NCBI RefSeq assembly: GCF_900143005.1
Contig: NZ_FRCS01000002.1
Location: 62,001 to 126,000 of the forward strand
Source of the DNA: Cryptosporangium aurantiacum
Lineage (GTDB): Bacteria; Actinomycetota; Actinomycetes; Mycobacteriales; Cryptosporangiaceae
Direction: 5' to 3'
DNA length: 64,000 nucleotides
The notes below the pieces were generated by a model. It made no database searches, had not been told where the DNA came from, and saw nothing but the letters and a program-made list of their open reading frames with translations. Positions 33,810 through 42,670 of this stretch are shown piece by piece. Both the position numbers and the translations under genes were made by a program. Every line of letters starts with the position of its first letter. Position 1 is the first letter of the stretch.

Positions 33810-34530
33810 TTGCAAGCCACCCCATGGCTTGCTCAGGAGTGGCCACGGTGTCGACCCCCGCCGGCAGGGGCGGGCGGTTGACCATGAGGACGGGCAGCCC
33901 CAACTCTCGGGCGGCTTCGAGTTTCGGGTACGTGGCACTGCCGCCGCTGTCCTTGGTCACGACCACGTCGATGTGGCGCGAACGCAGCAACGCCACCTCG
34001 TCCGCGCGCGTGAACGGGCCCCGCGCCAACAGCACCTCGGAGTGCGGTGGCAACACCGCGGACGGAGGGTCCACGGTACGGATCAGGAACCACTGGTCAC
34101 TCCCCGCGAACACGCCAACCCCCTGGCGCCCCGTGGTCAGCAACACTCGGTGCCCGAGCGACGGCAGTACCTCAGCGGCGTCCGCAAGCGTAGGAACCCG
34201 CACCCAGTGATCGCCGGGAACCGACACCCAACCCGGACGTTGCAGCACCAGCAGCGGAACACCGAGGCGCGAGCACGCGGCAACAGCATGAAGGGTCATC
34301 TGCGCCGCGAACGGATGGGTCGCGTCGACGACCGCGTCGAACTCTTCCGACCGCAAATACGAGACGAGGCCCGCCACTCCGCCGAAGCCTCCGATGCGCA
34401 CCTCGCCCGGTGGCAGCAGCGGCTCCCGCACCCGTCCGGCCAGCGAACTGACCACGCGGCACGACCCGGCGAGCGCGGACGCGAGGCGACGCGCGTCACC
34501 GGTGCCGCCGAGGATCAGGACGCCTGTCAC
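33772..34530 (-). CDS. cobK: Precorrin-6A reductase
   Basis: A 252-residue protein with N-terminal GGTGDARRLASAL (the CobK/CbiJ nucleotide loop), VVDATHPFAAQMTLHAV, LLTTGRQGV and VVTKDSGGSATYPKLEAARELGLPVLMVNRP. It reduces precorrin-6A to precorrin-6B with NADPH. GTG start, 32 bp from the divergent cbiD start. Its C-terminus (TKSGVGGCPHHS) is encoded by a perfect hairpin and so is probably not an ancestral sequence. Active residues all lie upstream of it. Confidence 0.93.
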   Translation of the reverse strand: MTGVLILGGTGDARRLASALAGSCRVVSSLAGRVREPLLPPGEVRIGGFGGVAGLVSYLRSEEFDAVVDATHPFAAQMTLHAVAACSRLGVPLLVLQRPGWVSVPGDHWVRVPTLADAAEVLPSLGHRVLLTTGRQGVGVFAGSDQWFLIRTVDPPSAVLPPHSEVLLARGPFTRADEVALLRSRHIDVVVTKDSGGSATYPKLEAARELGLPVLMVNRPPLPAGVDTVATPEQAMGWLATKSGVGGCPHHS

Positions 34531-34562
34531 GAGTTCACCAGCGTAGTTGGCATGCTGGAGGT

Positions 34563-35606
34563 GTGAGCGAACTGCGGTACGGCTGGACGACGGGCGCCTG
34601 CGCCACCGCCGCCACCACTGCCGCCTACACCGCGCTGCTCACCGGGGAGTTCCCCGACCCGGTGCGGATCACGCTGCCCAAGGGTCAGCAGCCGAGCTTC
34701 GCGCTGGCCATCGAGGAACACGCGGACGAGAGCGCTACCGCGGGTGTGATCAAGGACGCCGGCGACGACCCGGACGTCACGCACGGAGCGCTGATCCGGG
34801 CGACCGTGCGGCACGGGCTGCCCGGCACCGGCGTCACGTTCCGGGCGGGCGAGGGCGTCGGAACCGTCACCAAACCCGGCCTGCCGCTGCCGGTCGGCGA
34901 GCCCGCGATCAACCCGGTCCCCCGGCAGATGATGCGCGACGCGATCGCGCGCGTCGCCGAAGAGCACCACGGCACGGGCGACGTCGAGATCGAGGTCAGC
35001 GTCGAGAACGGCGAAGAGATCGCCAAGAAGACGTGGAACCCGCGGCTCGGCATCCTGGGCGGGCTGTCGATCCTCGGCACGACCGGCATCGTCGTGCCGT
35101 ACTCGTGCTCGGCCTGGATCGACAGCATCCGGCGCGGGATCGACGTCGCCAGGGCCGCGGGGTACCAGCACGTCGCGGGCTGCACCGGCAGCACGTCCGA
35201 GAAGGTCGCCGCGGAGCTGTACGACCTGCCCGAGGACGCCCTGCTCGACATGGGCGACTTCGCCGGAGCCGTGCTCAAGTACCTGCGGCGGCATCCGGTG
35301 CCGCGGCTGACGATCGCCGGCGGGATCGGGAAGCTCGCGAAGCTGGCGGCCGGTCACCTGGACCTGCACTCCAAGCGGTCCCAGGTCGACTTCGGGTTCC
35401 TCGCATCGCTGGTTCCGGACCCAGCCACGGCCCAGGAAGTACAGAACGCGAACACCGCACTCCAAGCCCTGCAGCTCTACCCACCGCTCGGCGGACTGGT
35501 CGCTGAAAAGGCCAAGGCCACCGCGGACGACGTCCTCCGCGGCGCCCCCGTGACCACCGATGTGGTGGTCATCGACCGCGCCGGAACCATCGTGGGCAGG
35601 GCCTAG
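34563..35606 (+). CDS. cbiD: Cobalt-precorrin-5B (C1)-methyltransferase CbiD
   Basis: A 347-residue CbiD: it begins [19 protein letters not shown], the family signature, and contains [23 protein letters not shown] and [17 protein letters not shown]. CbiD methylates C1 in the anaerobic (cobalt-first) pathway. Here it sits among aerobic genes (cobG, cobK, cobM, cobL, cobN) and no cobF is seen, so it may act on metal-free precorrin-5. GTG start follows GGAGGT. It ends in CTAG shared with cobM. Confidence 0.94.
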   Translation: MSELRYGWTTGACATAATTAAYTALLTGEFPDPVRITLPKGQQPSFALAIEEHADESATAGVIKDAGDDPDVTHGALIRATVRHGLPGTGVTFRAGEGVGTVTKPGLPLPVGEPAINPVPRQMMRDAIARVAEEHHGTGDVEIEVSVENGEEIAKKTWNPRLGILGGLSILGTTGIVVPYSCSAWIDSIRRGIDVARAAGYQHVAGCTGSTSEKVAAELYDLPEDALLDMGDFAGAVLKYLRRHPVPRLTIAGGIGKLAKLAAGHLDLHSKRSQVDFGFLASLVPDPATAQEVQNANTALQALQLYPPLGGLVAEKAKATADDVLRGAPVTTDVVVIDRAGTIVGRA

Positions 35607-36343
35607 CGCTCCCGGCACGCCGAGTAGAGGTGGGAGTCGGAGAACTCCGACGCGTTCAGCACGGCCCCCACGATGATCACCGCGGTACGGACGATGCCCG
35701 CTTCCCGCACCGACGCACCGATGTCGCCGAGCGTCCCGCGCAGGATCACCTCGTCGTCCCGGCTCGCGCGGGCCACCACCGCGACGGGGCACTCCGCGCC
35801 GTACGACGGGATCAATTCCGCCACGACCGCGTCGATCCGCTGCACCGCCAGGTGGAGGACGAGAGTGGCCCGGCTCGCGCCGAGCGTGGCCAGGTCCTCC
35901 CCCGGCGGCATCGGCGTGGCGCGCGCCGACGTCCGGGTGAGGATGACGGTCTGCCCCACTCCGGGCACGGTCAACTCGTGTTTCAGCGACGCGGCTGCCG
36001 CTGCGAACGCCGGAACGCCCGGCGTCACGTCGTACGGCACGCCGAGCGCGTCCAGGCGGCGCATCTGCTCGGCCATCGCGCTGAACACCGACGGGTCGCC
36101 CGAGTGCAGCCGGGCGACGTCCAGGCCGGCCGAATGAGCCGCCGCGCACTCGGCGATGATCTCGTCGAGGTTGAGTGACGCCGTGTCGACGAGCCGCGCG
36201 CCGGAAGGGCACCACGCCAGTAATTCGACCGGCACCAGCGAACCGGCGTACAGGCACACCGGCGACGCCTCGATCAGCGCGCGCCCCCGCACCGTGATCA
36301 GATCCGCGGCGCCCGGACCCGCTCCGATGAAGTGCACGGTCAT
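35603..36343 (-). CDS. cobM: Precorrin-4 C11-methyltransferase
   Basis: A 246-residue tetrapyrrole methylase ([58 protein letters not shown]). The GxGxGxxxLxTxxG nucleotide loop and LYAGSLVP stretch fit CobM/CbiF, which methylates C11 of precorrin-4. The ATG overlaps the cobL stop by 4 bp, so cobL-cobM are one transcript. The TAG stop shares CTAG with cbiD. Confidence 0.95.
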   Translation of the reverse strand: MTVHFIGAGPGAADLITVRGRALIEASPVCLYAGSLVPVELLAWCPSGARLVDTASLNLDEIIAECAAAHSAGLDVARLHSGDPSVFSAMAEQMRRLDALGVPYDVTPGVPAFAAAAASLKHELTVPGVGQTVILTRTSARATPMPPGEDLATLGASRATLVLHLAVQRIDAVVAELIPSYGAECPVAVVARASRDDEVILRGTLGDIGASVREAGIVRTAVIIVGAVLNASEFSDSHLYSACRER

Positions 36344-37566
36344 CGTTTGGTCACCACCCACTGTGTCACCGGCATCATCGGCTTCCACCCGAGAAACCCG
36401 CCGACCGGCTTGGCCCGGCTGATCGCGATGCGGGTCAGGTCGCCGCCCAGCTTGTCGTGCCAGTCCGCGACCGCTGCCTCCGACTGGATCGTGACCGCGT
36501 TGGCCACCAGCCTCCCGCCGGGCTTCAGCGCGTTCCAGCAGGCCTCCACGGTGCCGGGCACGGTCACCCCACCACCGATGAACACCGCGTCCGGCGCTTC
36601 GAGCCCGGCGAGCGCACCCGGAGCCGATCCGACCTCGACCGTGAGCCCGGGGACGCCGAGGGCCGCCGCATTGCCGGACAGGCGCGCGGCCCGGTCCGGG
36701 CGGTGCTCGACCGCGATCGCCCGGCACGAGCGATGCGTCCGCAGCCACTCGATCGCGATGCTGCCCGCGCCCGCGCCGACGTCCCAGAGCAACTGACCGG
36801 GAACCGGCGCGAGCCGGGCCAGCGTGATCGCCCGGACCTCCCGCTTGGTCAGCTGCCCGTCGCTGTCGAACGCCTCGTCCGGCAGGCCGGGGACCAGCGG
36901 GAACAGCGGGGCGTCCGGCGACGCGACGCACTCGATCGCGATCACGTTCAGCGAGCTGGTGATCTCGCCTGCCCACTCGGAGGCGAGCACGGTCCGGGAC
37001 GCCTCCGCCGACGAGCCCAGGTGCTCGAGCACGGTGAGCGGGCTGGCGCCGTAACCGCGCGCGGTCAGCAGCGCGGCGACCTGGCCGGGCGTCGTCCCGT
37101 CGGCGCTCAGCGCCAGCACGGTCCGCCCGGGATGGATCGCGGTGTGCAGCCGCTCGACCGGACGCCCGACGAGGCTGACGATCTCGACCCGCTCCTCCGG
37201 CCAGCCCAGCCGCGCGCAGGCGAGCGAGATCGACGACGGATGCGTGATCACCCGCACGCGGTCCGCGCCGAGTTGGCGCACCAGCGTGCTCCCGATTCCG
37301 AAGAACATCGGATCACCGCTGGCCAGGACCACGATCCGGCGGTCGGCGTTGGCCGCGAGCAGCGACGGGATCGCCGGCATCATCGGCCGGGGCCACGCGA
37401 CGCGCTCGCACTCGACGTCCGCCGGAAGCAGCCCGAGCTGACGCCGGCTGCCGAACACCACCTCGGCTGCGCGCAGGGCGTCGCGCGCCGGGTCTCCGAG
37501 CCCGGCCCAGCCGTCGGCACCGATACCGACGACCGTCACCACTTCGGTGGGAAAGTCGGAGGTCAC
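36340..37566 (-). CDS. cobL: Precorrin-6B C5,15-methyltransferase (decarboxylating)
   Basis: A 408-residue fusion of CbiE and CbiT. Residues ~10-200 are the CbiE methylase ([29 protein letters not shown]). Residues ~215-408 are the CbiT Rossmann methylase/decarboxylase ([54 protein letters not shown]). Together they methylate C5 and C15 and decarboxylate the C12 acetate. GTG 37566 is chosen as the first start near the conserved [11 protein letters not shown]; no ribosome-binding site is obvious. Divergent from the DyP-fusion gene; no cobalamin riboswitch consensus is visible upstream. Confidence 0.95.
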   Translation of the reverse strand: MTSDFPTEVVTVVGIGADGWAGLGDPARDALRAAEVVFGSRRQLGLLPADVECERVAWPRPMMPAIPSLLAANADRRIVVLASGDPMFFGIGSTLVRQLGADRVRVITHPSSISLACARLGWPEERVEIVSLVGRPVERLHTAIHPGRTVLALSADGTTPGQVAALLTARGYGASPLTVLEHLGSSAEASRTVLASEWAGEITSSLNVIAIECVASPDAPLFPLVPGLPDEAFDSDGQLTKREVRAITLARLAPVPGQLLWDVGAGAGSIAIEWLRTHRSCRAIAVEHRPDRAARLSGNAAALGVPGLTVEVGSAPGALAGLEAPDAVFIGGGVTVPGTVEACWNALKPGGRLVANAVTIQSEAAVADWHDKLGGDLTRIAISRAKPVGGFLGWKPMMPVTQWVVTKR

Positions 37567-37678
37567 GGCAGCAAACCGTAATCCCTCACGGGAGCAGGCC
37601 CGCCAGCGCCTGTCGAGGCAGTGACGACTGTCTCGCTCGCGAGGGAACTTCTGGCCACGTCCGAGCGACTGACTTCGC

Positions 37679-40054
37679 GTGATCGCAGGTTCCTCCCCCT
37701 GGCTCCGCCGGGCCGCCGTGCTCGCCGTGCTGGTCATCGCGCTGCTCGGGATCGGCGCCGGACCGGCCGCGGCGCACACCGTCGGCGGCGTCGGCGCGAC
37801 GAACTTCCGCACCACGCTGGAGCAGTTCTCCGGCGTGCCGGGCGTCGAACTCCGGGTGGTGGAGAACGGCAGCAGGCTGGAGCTGCGCGACACCACGGAC
37901 ACGCCGGTCGTCGTGCGCGGGTACCAGAACGAGCCGTACGCGCGGGTCGGGCCGGACGGCGTCTTCGTGAACGAGTACTCGCCCGCCTACTACCTGAACA
38001 CCGACCGTTACGGCGTTACCACCGTCCCGGAGAGCGCCGACCCCAAGAAGGCGCCGAAGTGGCGGAAGATCTCCGGTGACCAGGTCTTCCGCTGGCACGA
38101 CCACCGCACCCACTGGATGCAGACCACGCTCCCGCCGGTGGTCAGCCAGGCGCCCGACGACTTCCACGAGATCAGCCGCTGGACGGTCACCCTCGACCAC
38201 GGCGGCACGCTGCTGACCGGCTCCGGCACGCTCGCCTGGGTGCCCGGACCGGCCCCGTGGGGGTGGTTCGCGGCCGCGGCGGTGTTGCTCGTGGTGCCTG
38301 CGCTGGTGGTGGCGTTCGGGCGGCGGTGGGCGCTTCCGGTGCTCGGGGGCGTGGTGGCGCTGATCGTGGTCGCGGACGTCGTCCACAATTTCGGCGCGAC
38401 GCTGCTGGAGGGGCGCGGCGCCGTGGCGTCGCTGGGGCCGCAGGTCGCGGTCTGGGGCATCGGCGGGGTCGCGGTCTGGTTGCTCGTGCGTCGCCGGGAC
38501 GCGGGTCCGTGGGCCGCAGCGGTCTTCGGGGTCTGCGTCGCGATCGCGTCCGGCATCGCCGACCTGCCGGTCTTCTGGCGCTCGTCCGCGCCGACGGTCC
38601 TTCCTCTCGGGGTGGACCGACTCACCGTCGTGGTCGGCCTCGGGGTCGGGTTCGGCCTGGTCGGCGCCCTAGCTCTGCAACTACTACGCGGACGCCATGG
38701 GCAGCGCGTTGTCCCACTGAACGCCGCCCCAGAAGCCGCCGCGGCCGTGCCTGAGGCCGTGCCCGCGGCCGAGACCGTGTCCGAGGCTGGGGCTGGGCCG
38801 CGGGGGGTTCGGATCAGTCGGCGGCAAGCCGTGGGGCTGGCCGTGGCCGGGGGCGCCGGGGCCGTGGCCGGGGCGGGCCTGCAGCTCGCCGCGAGCTCCG
38901 ACCAGCCGACAGCCGCCGCGCCGGAAACCACCACCGTGCCGCTCGGCTCGGTCGGCGACCGGATCGTGCCGTTCCGCGGCGCCCGCCAGGCCGGCATCTC
39001 GACCCCGGTGCAGCGGCAGTCACACGCCCGGATCGCCGCGTTCGACCTGGTCCCCGGCGCCGACGCCGACGCACTGCGTGCGCTGCTCCAGCGCTGGACC
39101 ACCGCCGCCGAGGCGCTGACCGCCGGACGGCCCGCCGGTGACCGCACGGACACGATGACCGCGGACAGCGGCCCGGCCGGCCTCACGATCACCGTCGGTT
39201 TCGGCCCGAGCCTGTTCGGCAAGGCGGACATCCCGGCGGGCGCACGTCCCGAAGCGCTGACACCGCTCCCGGCGTTCCCCGGCGAAACCCTCGACGCCAC
39301 CCGCAGCAACGGCGACCTCGGCGTCCTGGTCGCGGCCGACGACTCAGTGGTCGTGTTCTCGGCGCTCCGGACGCTCGAACAGCTCGCCGCCGGTGTGGCG
39401 ACCCCGCGCTGGCAGTTCGCCGGATTCACCCGCGGACGCGGCGTGACGACGAACGAGGGCGCGACGGTCCGGAACCTGATGGGCCAGCTGGACGGCACCA
39501 AGAACCCGAAACCCAGCGAGGCCACGTTCGGCAAGACGGTCTTCGTCGCCGACGACGGCTGGATGCGCGGCGGGTCGTACCTCGTCGTCCGCCGGATCCG
39601 GATGCTGCTCGACGAGTGGGAGGACCTCCCGGTCGCCGCGCAGGAGCAGGTCATCGGCCGGAAGAAGGCCAGCGGGGCGCCGCTGTCCGGCGGGGTGGAG
39701 ACGACACCGGCGAACTTCGGGCGCCGCGGATCCGACGGCGAGCTGATGATCCCGGCGGATTCCCACATGCGGCTCGCGACCGCCGCGTTCAACCGGGGCG
39801 CGGCGATGCTGCGGCGGGGATATTCGTTCGCCGACCCGCAGCCGGGCGGCGGAGTGGAGGCGGGGTTGATCTTCCTGGCCTGGCAGGCCGATCCGCGGAC
39901 CGGCTTCATTCCGGTGCAGCAGAACCTGATCGCCGGTCACGACCGGCTGAGCGCGTTCACCCGGCACGAGACCAGCGCGCTGTTCGCGATGCCCGGCGGC
40001 GTGGCCACCGGCGAGTTCCTCGGCCAGCGTCTCTTCGACGAGGTGGGCCGGTGA
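37679..40054 (+). CDS. Copper-locus membrane protein fused to a Tat-type DyP peroxidase
   Basis: A 791-residue fusion. Residues 1-32 are a signal peptide, giving a mature N-terminus His33. The extracellular region (~33-190) has HDHRTHW (140-146) and other histidines suited to metal binding. About four or five membrane helices follow (~195-335), then an Ala/Glu/Pro linker. A twin-arginine-like signal (R381-R382, then a hydrophobic stretch to ~405) precedes a complete DyP haem peroxidase: GxxDG as GQLDG (602-606), proximal haem His696 and RRGYS (712-716). In Streptomyces, DtpA-type DyP enzymes work with copper chaperones in maturing a secreted oxidase, and a separate membrane protein is their neighbour. 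Here both seem to be one gene. GTG start. Confidence 0.85.
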   Translation: MIAGSSPWLRRAAVLAVLVIALLGIGAGPAAAHTVGGVGATNFRTTLEQFSGVPGVELRVVENGSRLELRDTTDTPVVVRGYQNEPYARVGPDGVFVNEYSPAYYLNTDRYGVTTVPESADPKKAPKWRKISGDQVFRWHDHRTHWMQTTLPPVVSQAPDDFHEISRWTVTLDHGGTLLTGSGTLAWVPGPAPWGWFAAAAVLLVVPALVVAFGRRWALPVLGGVVALIVVADVVHNFGATLLEGRGAVASLGPQVAVWGIGGVAVWLLVRRRDAGPWAAAVFGVCVAIASGIADLPVFWRSSAPTVLPLGVDRLTVVVGLGVGFGLVGALALQLLRGRHGQRVVPLNAAPEAAAAVPEAVPAAETVSEAGAGPRGVRISRRQAVGLAVAGGAGAVAGAGLQLAASSDQPTAAAPETTTVPLGSVGDRIVPFRGARQAGISTPVQRQSHARIAAFDLVPGADADALRALLQRWTTAAEALTAGRPAGDRTDTMTADSGPAGLTITVGFGPSLFGKADIPAGARPEALTPLPAFPGETLDATRSNGDLGVLVAADDSVVVFSALRTLEQLAAGVATPRWQFAGFTRGRGVTTNEGATVRNLMGQLDGTKNPKPSEATFGKTVFVADDGWMRGGSYLVVRRIRMLLDEWEDLPVAAQEQVIGRKKASGAPLSGGVETTPANFGRRGSDGELMIPADSHMRLATAAFNRGAAMLRRGYSFADPQPGGGVEAGLIFLAWQADPRTGFIPVQQNLIAGHDRLSAFTRHETSALFAMPGGVATGEFLGQRLFDEVGR

Positions 40055-40473
40055 AGCGGGGCGTCCTGGCGCTGGTGCTCCTCACCGCGGGCTGCGCCTC
40101 GTGGGGCCCGGAGGGCGGCCCCGGTGGCATCGGGCGGTCGGACGCACCGGTGACGGCGGCCACGACGGCGTCGCCGGCGGTGGTCGCGACGGCCGGGCCG
40201 GACGGCGTCCAACGAATCACGGTGAACCTGACCGACGACCTGAAGTTCGTCCCGGACCGGGTGACCGCCCGGCCGGGCGTGGTCGAGTTCCGCCTGCAGA
40301 ACGTCGGCGTGACGCCGCACGACATGACGGTGGCGTCCGCGACCGCGGGCAACATCAACGGGGGCAAGACCGCGGTGCTGCGGGTGACGGTCTCGAAGCC
40401 CGGCGAGTACCCGTTCCCATGCCTCTACCACGCGGAGAGCGGCATGCGCGGCGTGCTGGAGATAACGCAGTAA
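40051..40473 (+). CDS. Cupredoxin-domain lipoprotein
   Basis: A 140-residue lipoprotein with lipobox TAGC (Cys15), a Thr/Ala spacer and a C-terminal cupredoxin domain. The type-1 copper ligands are all present: His90 (VTPHDM), Cys124 and His127 (PFPCLYHAES) and Met132 (SGMRG). It would carry electrons or deliver copper at the outer face of the membrane, presumably to the peroxidase encoded upstream. GTG start overlaps that gene by 4 bp, so the two are translationally coupled. Confidence 0.9.
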   Translation: MKRGVLALVLLTAGCASWGPEGGPGGIGRSDAPVTAATTASPAVVATAGPDGVQRITVNLTDDLKFVPDRVTARPGVVEFRLQNVGVTPHDMTVASATAGNINGGKTAVLRVTVSKPGEYPFPCLYHAESGMRGVLEITQ

Positions 40474-40489
40474 GGGCAGCCTTCACTTA
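40471..40489. promoter_or_regulatory. Candidate DtxR/IdeR-type iron box
   Basis: TAAGGGCAGCCTTCACTTA is a 19-bp imperfect dyad with the AGCCT core of DtxR/IdeR boxes. It matches 12 of 19 positions of the consensus I recall, more if A/T positions are treated as equivalent. It begins in the cupredoxin stop codon and lies about 60 bp before the next gene, whose promoter it may control. Confidence 0.4.
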
Positions 40490-40550
40490 CTGCCCGTCGT
40501 CACCTAACCTCGATCAGTGAGGGCCCACCAGCCGACCCGAAGGAGTCGTC

Positions 40551-40910
40551 GTGCGCCGACTGCTCGTTGTGCTCGCCGGAACCCTGGCCGTCTTATCGGT
40601 GGCCTCACCTGCCTCCGCGTTCGCCCACGACCGCGTCACGAACCCGTACCTCCACGCCGCGCTGGACGTGCTGACCCTTGCCGCCGTGACCGCCCCGCTG
40701 TGGACGGCCTACTTCTGGGGCCGTCGTAACCGCCGCGCGCTGCTGGCGCTGGTGGCCGGCCTCCAGCTGCCGGTGGCCGTCGTCGCGTTCGTGCCGATCC
40801 CCGATCCGCGGCTCCATGCGCTCGCGCTGGTCAGCGGGCTGGCGCTGACCGCGGCGTCGATCCTGACCGTGCGTCACGCGGTCAGCGACGAAGAACCCGC
40901 GACGACCTAG
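40551..40910 (+). CDS. Small membrane protein with signal peptide
   Basis: A 119-residue protein with an N-terminal signal peptide (LLVVLAGTLAVLSVASPASAFA), a short exposed HDRVTNPYLHA segment and two or three membrane helices (LDVLTLAAVTAPLWTAYF, ALVAGLQLPVAVVAFV, ALALVSGLALTAASIL). No family is recognised. The mature N-terminus carries a His soon after the AFA cleavage site, like others in this copper-type locus. GTG start after AAGGAGTCGTC. A possible iron box lies upstream. The TAG overlaps the next, convergent gene as CTAG. Confidence 0.75.
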   Translation: MRRLLVVLAGTLAVLSVASPASAFAHDRVTNPYLHAALDVLTLAAVTAPLWTAYFWGRRNRRALLALVAGLQLPVAVVAFVPIPDPRLHALALVSGLALTAASILTVRHAVSDEEPATT

Positions 40911-41224
40911 ATCACCAGAACGCCGACGACCCGGCCGTCTCCACCGAGCACCAGCTCGGTCCGCGGGCAGCCGGGTCGCGGCGTGTCCCAACCCCGTCCG
41001 GGGATCCCGACCGCGTGGTACGCGCAGTCGGGCTCACCGACGTAACCCCAGGCCAGCAGCGTGTCGCGGCCCTCGTAGGTGTAGTGGCCGAGCGACGCTA
41101 CCCGGGCGCCCTCGGCTCGCCGGTAGAACCGGGCGACCAGCCCGGGAACCGGACGGCCGTCACCGCACAGATCGATGTCCTCGATCATGCGGTGCGGCAC
41201 GAACTCGGCGAGGTCGGGGACCAT
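40907..41224 (-). CDS. Small hypothetical protein
   Basis: A 105-residue soluble protein (starting MVPDLAEFVPHRMIEDIDLCG) with three cysteines and no signal peptide or known motif. The sequence TYEGRDTLLAWGYVGEPDCAYHAVG suggests a small mixed alpha/beta fold. Its ATG is 6 bp from the YcnI stop, so it is probably the second gene of a ycnI operon. Coding is supported by start/stop packing on both sides. Function unknown. Confidence 0.6.
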   Translation of the reverse strand: MVPDLAEFVPHRMIEDIDLCGDGRPVPGLVARFYRRAEGARVASLGHYTYEGRDTLLAWGYVGEPDCAYHAVGIPGRGWDTPRPGCPRTELVLGGDGRVVGVLVI

Positions 41225-41229
41225 TCAGG

Positions 41230-41982
41230 TCAGGTAGTCGCCGTCGACCGGCGCAGCGCGAGCAGACCGGCGATCAGGCCGGCGACACCGGCGACGAGCC
41301 CGGCGACGCCCAGTCCGATCGCGAGCCCGTTACCGTCGGAGTCGTCGTCCGACTCCGACGCCACCGCGGCCTCGCTGGTCTCGGTACTGGTCGCTCCGTG
41401 CGCGTCACCACTGCTCTTGACCAGCGTCAGCACCGGGGCGGGGTACTCCGGCTCCTCGCTGCCGGACTGCTCCTCGATCCACCGGACGACCTCACCGTTG
41501 GAGTACGTCTGCAGCGACTTGAAGTAGATCTTCTCGGCTTCGGGCAGCGGGCCGACCGAGATCGAGAACTCCTGGAACTGGTGCGGCTGGATCGCGTTGG
41601 CAGGGCTGGTCGCCGTCCAGGTAACCCGGCTGACCGCCTCGGTGACCTGCGTTCCGTGTGCCTCGATCGGCTTGGAGAGCTTGGACGTCGTGGTGGCGAC
41701 CGTCCAGCCCGGGATCGGCTTCACCGACACGGACGCGAACGGGGTGTCGGTCGGGAGCGCGACCTCGAGCTTCGTCGTCGAGGCGTTGTCGCGCTCGTTC
41801 GGCACCCGGAACGTCAACGCGGAGTAACCACCCTGCGTCGCCTCGGAGGGGTTCACCGTGACGTGCGCGGACGCCGGGCCGGCGAGGCTCAGCACCACGA
41901 CGCCTGCCGCGAGCGCGACCGTAGCCGCGCGGGCCAGGAGCCGTCGGTGGCCGGAGGGCCGCCGGACCGTCGTTACCGTCAT
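41230..41982 (-). CDS. YcnI-family copper-binding protein
   Basis: A 250-residue exported protein. The signal peptide ends ASA, exposing His40 as the mature N-terminus (HVTVNPSEATQGGYSALTFRVPNE), the invariant start of YcnI/DUF1775 proteins, where the N-terminal His and amino group form a copper site with a nearby Trp (here in TWTATSP). A Ser/Asp/Glu-rich stalk and one C-terminal membrane helix (LAIGLGVAGLVAGVAGLIAGLLAL) anchor it outside the cell. ATG preceded by AAAGGACCTCAA. Fits with the cupredoxin and DyP genes next door as a copper-handling locus. Confidence 0.93.
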   Translation of the reverse strand: MTVTTVRRPSGHRRLLARAATVALAAGVVVLSLAGPASAHVTVNPSEATQGGYSALTFRVPNERDNASTTKLEVALPTDTPFASVSVKPIPGWTVATTTSKLSKPIEAHGTQVTEAVSRVTWTATSPANAIQPHQFQEFSISVGPLPEAEKIYFKSLQTYSNGEVVRWIEEQSGSEEPEYPAPVLTLVKSSGDAHGATSTETSEAAVASESDDDSDGNGLAIGLGVAGLVAGVAGLIAGLLALRRSTATT

Positions 41983-42057
41983 TTGAGGTCCTTTCAGAGG
42001 GAACTGCGCAGCCACGGAGCGCTACGGAGGTAGCGGCCCGTGGGCGAGAGGACAGCG

Positions 42058-42089
42058 GAGCTAGAGGGCAGCTGAGCTAGAGGGCAGCG
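42058..42089. repeat. 16-bp tandem duplication around a stop codon
   Basis: GAGCTAGAGGGCAGC occurs twice in direct tandem with a period of 16 bp. The second copy holds the stop codon of the membrane-protein gene at 42077. Simple slippage duplication is likely. Confidence 0.8.
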
Positions 42090-42652
42090 GGGAACGCCGA
42101 CGCGCGCGGAGGGCCGCGGCGGATGACGCTGTGCCGCCAGCCGGGCGTGGGGCGCACGATCGCCCGCGCCGCGACGACGGAGCGTGCCGGACGCGACGTC
42201 GGCACGATCAGCGTCCGGACCAGCGTCCAGAGCAGGCGCAACGGCGCGACACCCCGCGCGAGCCCGCGGCAGATCCGCCACGCGGCGGCCTCGCCGCCGC
42301 GCAACCAGGCCGCGGTCGACAAGCCCGCGACCAGGTGCGCGAGCACCATCGCCGTCGTCGACGGCTCGCCAGACACCGGAGCCGCGACGTGGTGCCCGGC
42401 GTGCGGCAGCGCCTCGAACAGGTAGTGCAGCCCCACCTGGGCGGCCAGGAGCACGCCGGCGATCAGCGGGAACCCACGCTCCCGGCCGGCGAGCAGCACG
42501 GCGGCGACCAGCACGAGGCCCGCACCGGCGACCATCGCGGGGCCCGACGGCAACGACCCGGCGGCCCACGAGTGCAGTGCGATCGACAAGCTCAGGCAGA
42601 CCAGGGTGAAAACCCCGGCGCGCGCCTCTCGCGCGAGGCCCTGGCTCGTCAT
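42077..42652 (-). CDS. Integral membrane protein of unknown function
   Basis: A 191-residue protein with four or five membrane helices in the first ~130 residues (FTLVCLSLSIALHSWAAG, AMVAGAGLVLVAAVLLAG, FPLIAGVLLAAQVGLHYLFEAL, MVLAHLVAGLSTAAWL) and a basic C-terminal tail. A His-rich loop, LPHAGHHVAAP, faces one side between helices 3 and 4. It is upstream of ycnI on the same strand; similar His-loop membrane proteins occur beside copper proteins in other actinobacteria, so a metal role is inferred. ATG start. Confidence 0.72.
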   Translation of the reverse strand: MTSQGLAREARAGVFTLVCLSLSIALHSWAAGSLPSGPAMVAGAGLVLVAAVLLAGRERGFPLIAGVLLAAQVGLHYLFEALPHAGHHVAAPVSGEPSTTAMVLAHLVAGLSTAAWLRGGEAAAWRICRGLARGVAPLRLLWTLVRTLIVPTSRPARSVVAARAIVRPTPGWRHSVIRRGPPRASAFPAAL

Positions 42653-42670
42653 GGGCCCGATGCTCCCACA

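Noticed and set aside
37567-37678. Cobalamin riboswitch upstream of cobL
   Set aside because: A CAGGC...GGGCCTGC stretch resembles part of a B12 box but no coherent fold with the other conserved elements was found.
42058-42089. Start of a CRISPR-like array
   Set aside because: Only two direct copies with no spacer; a slippage duplication.
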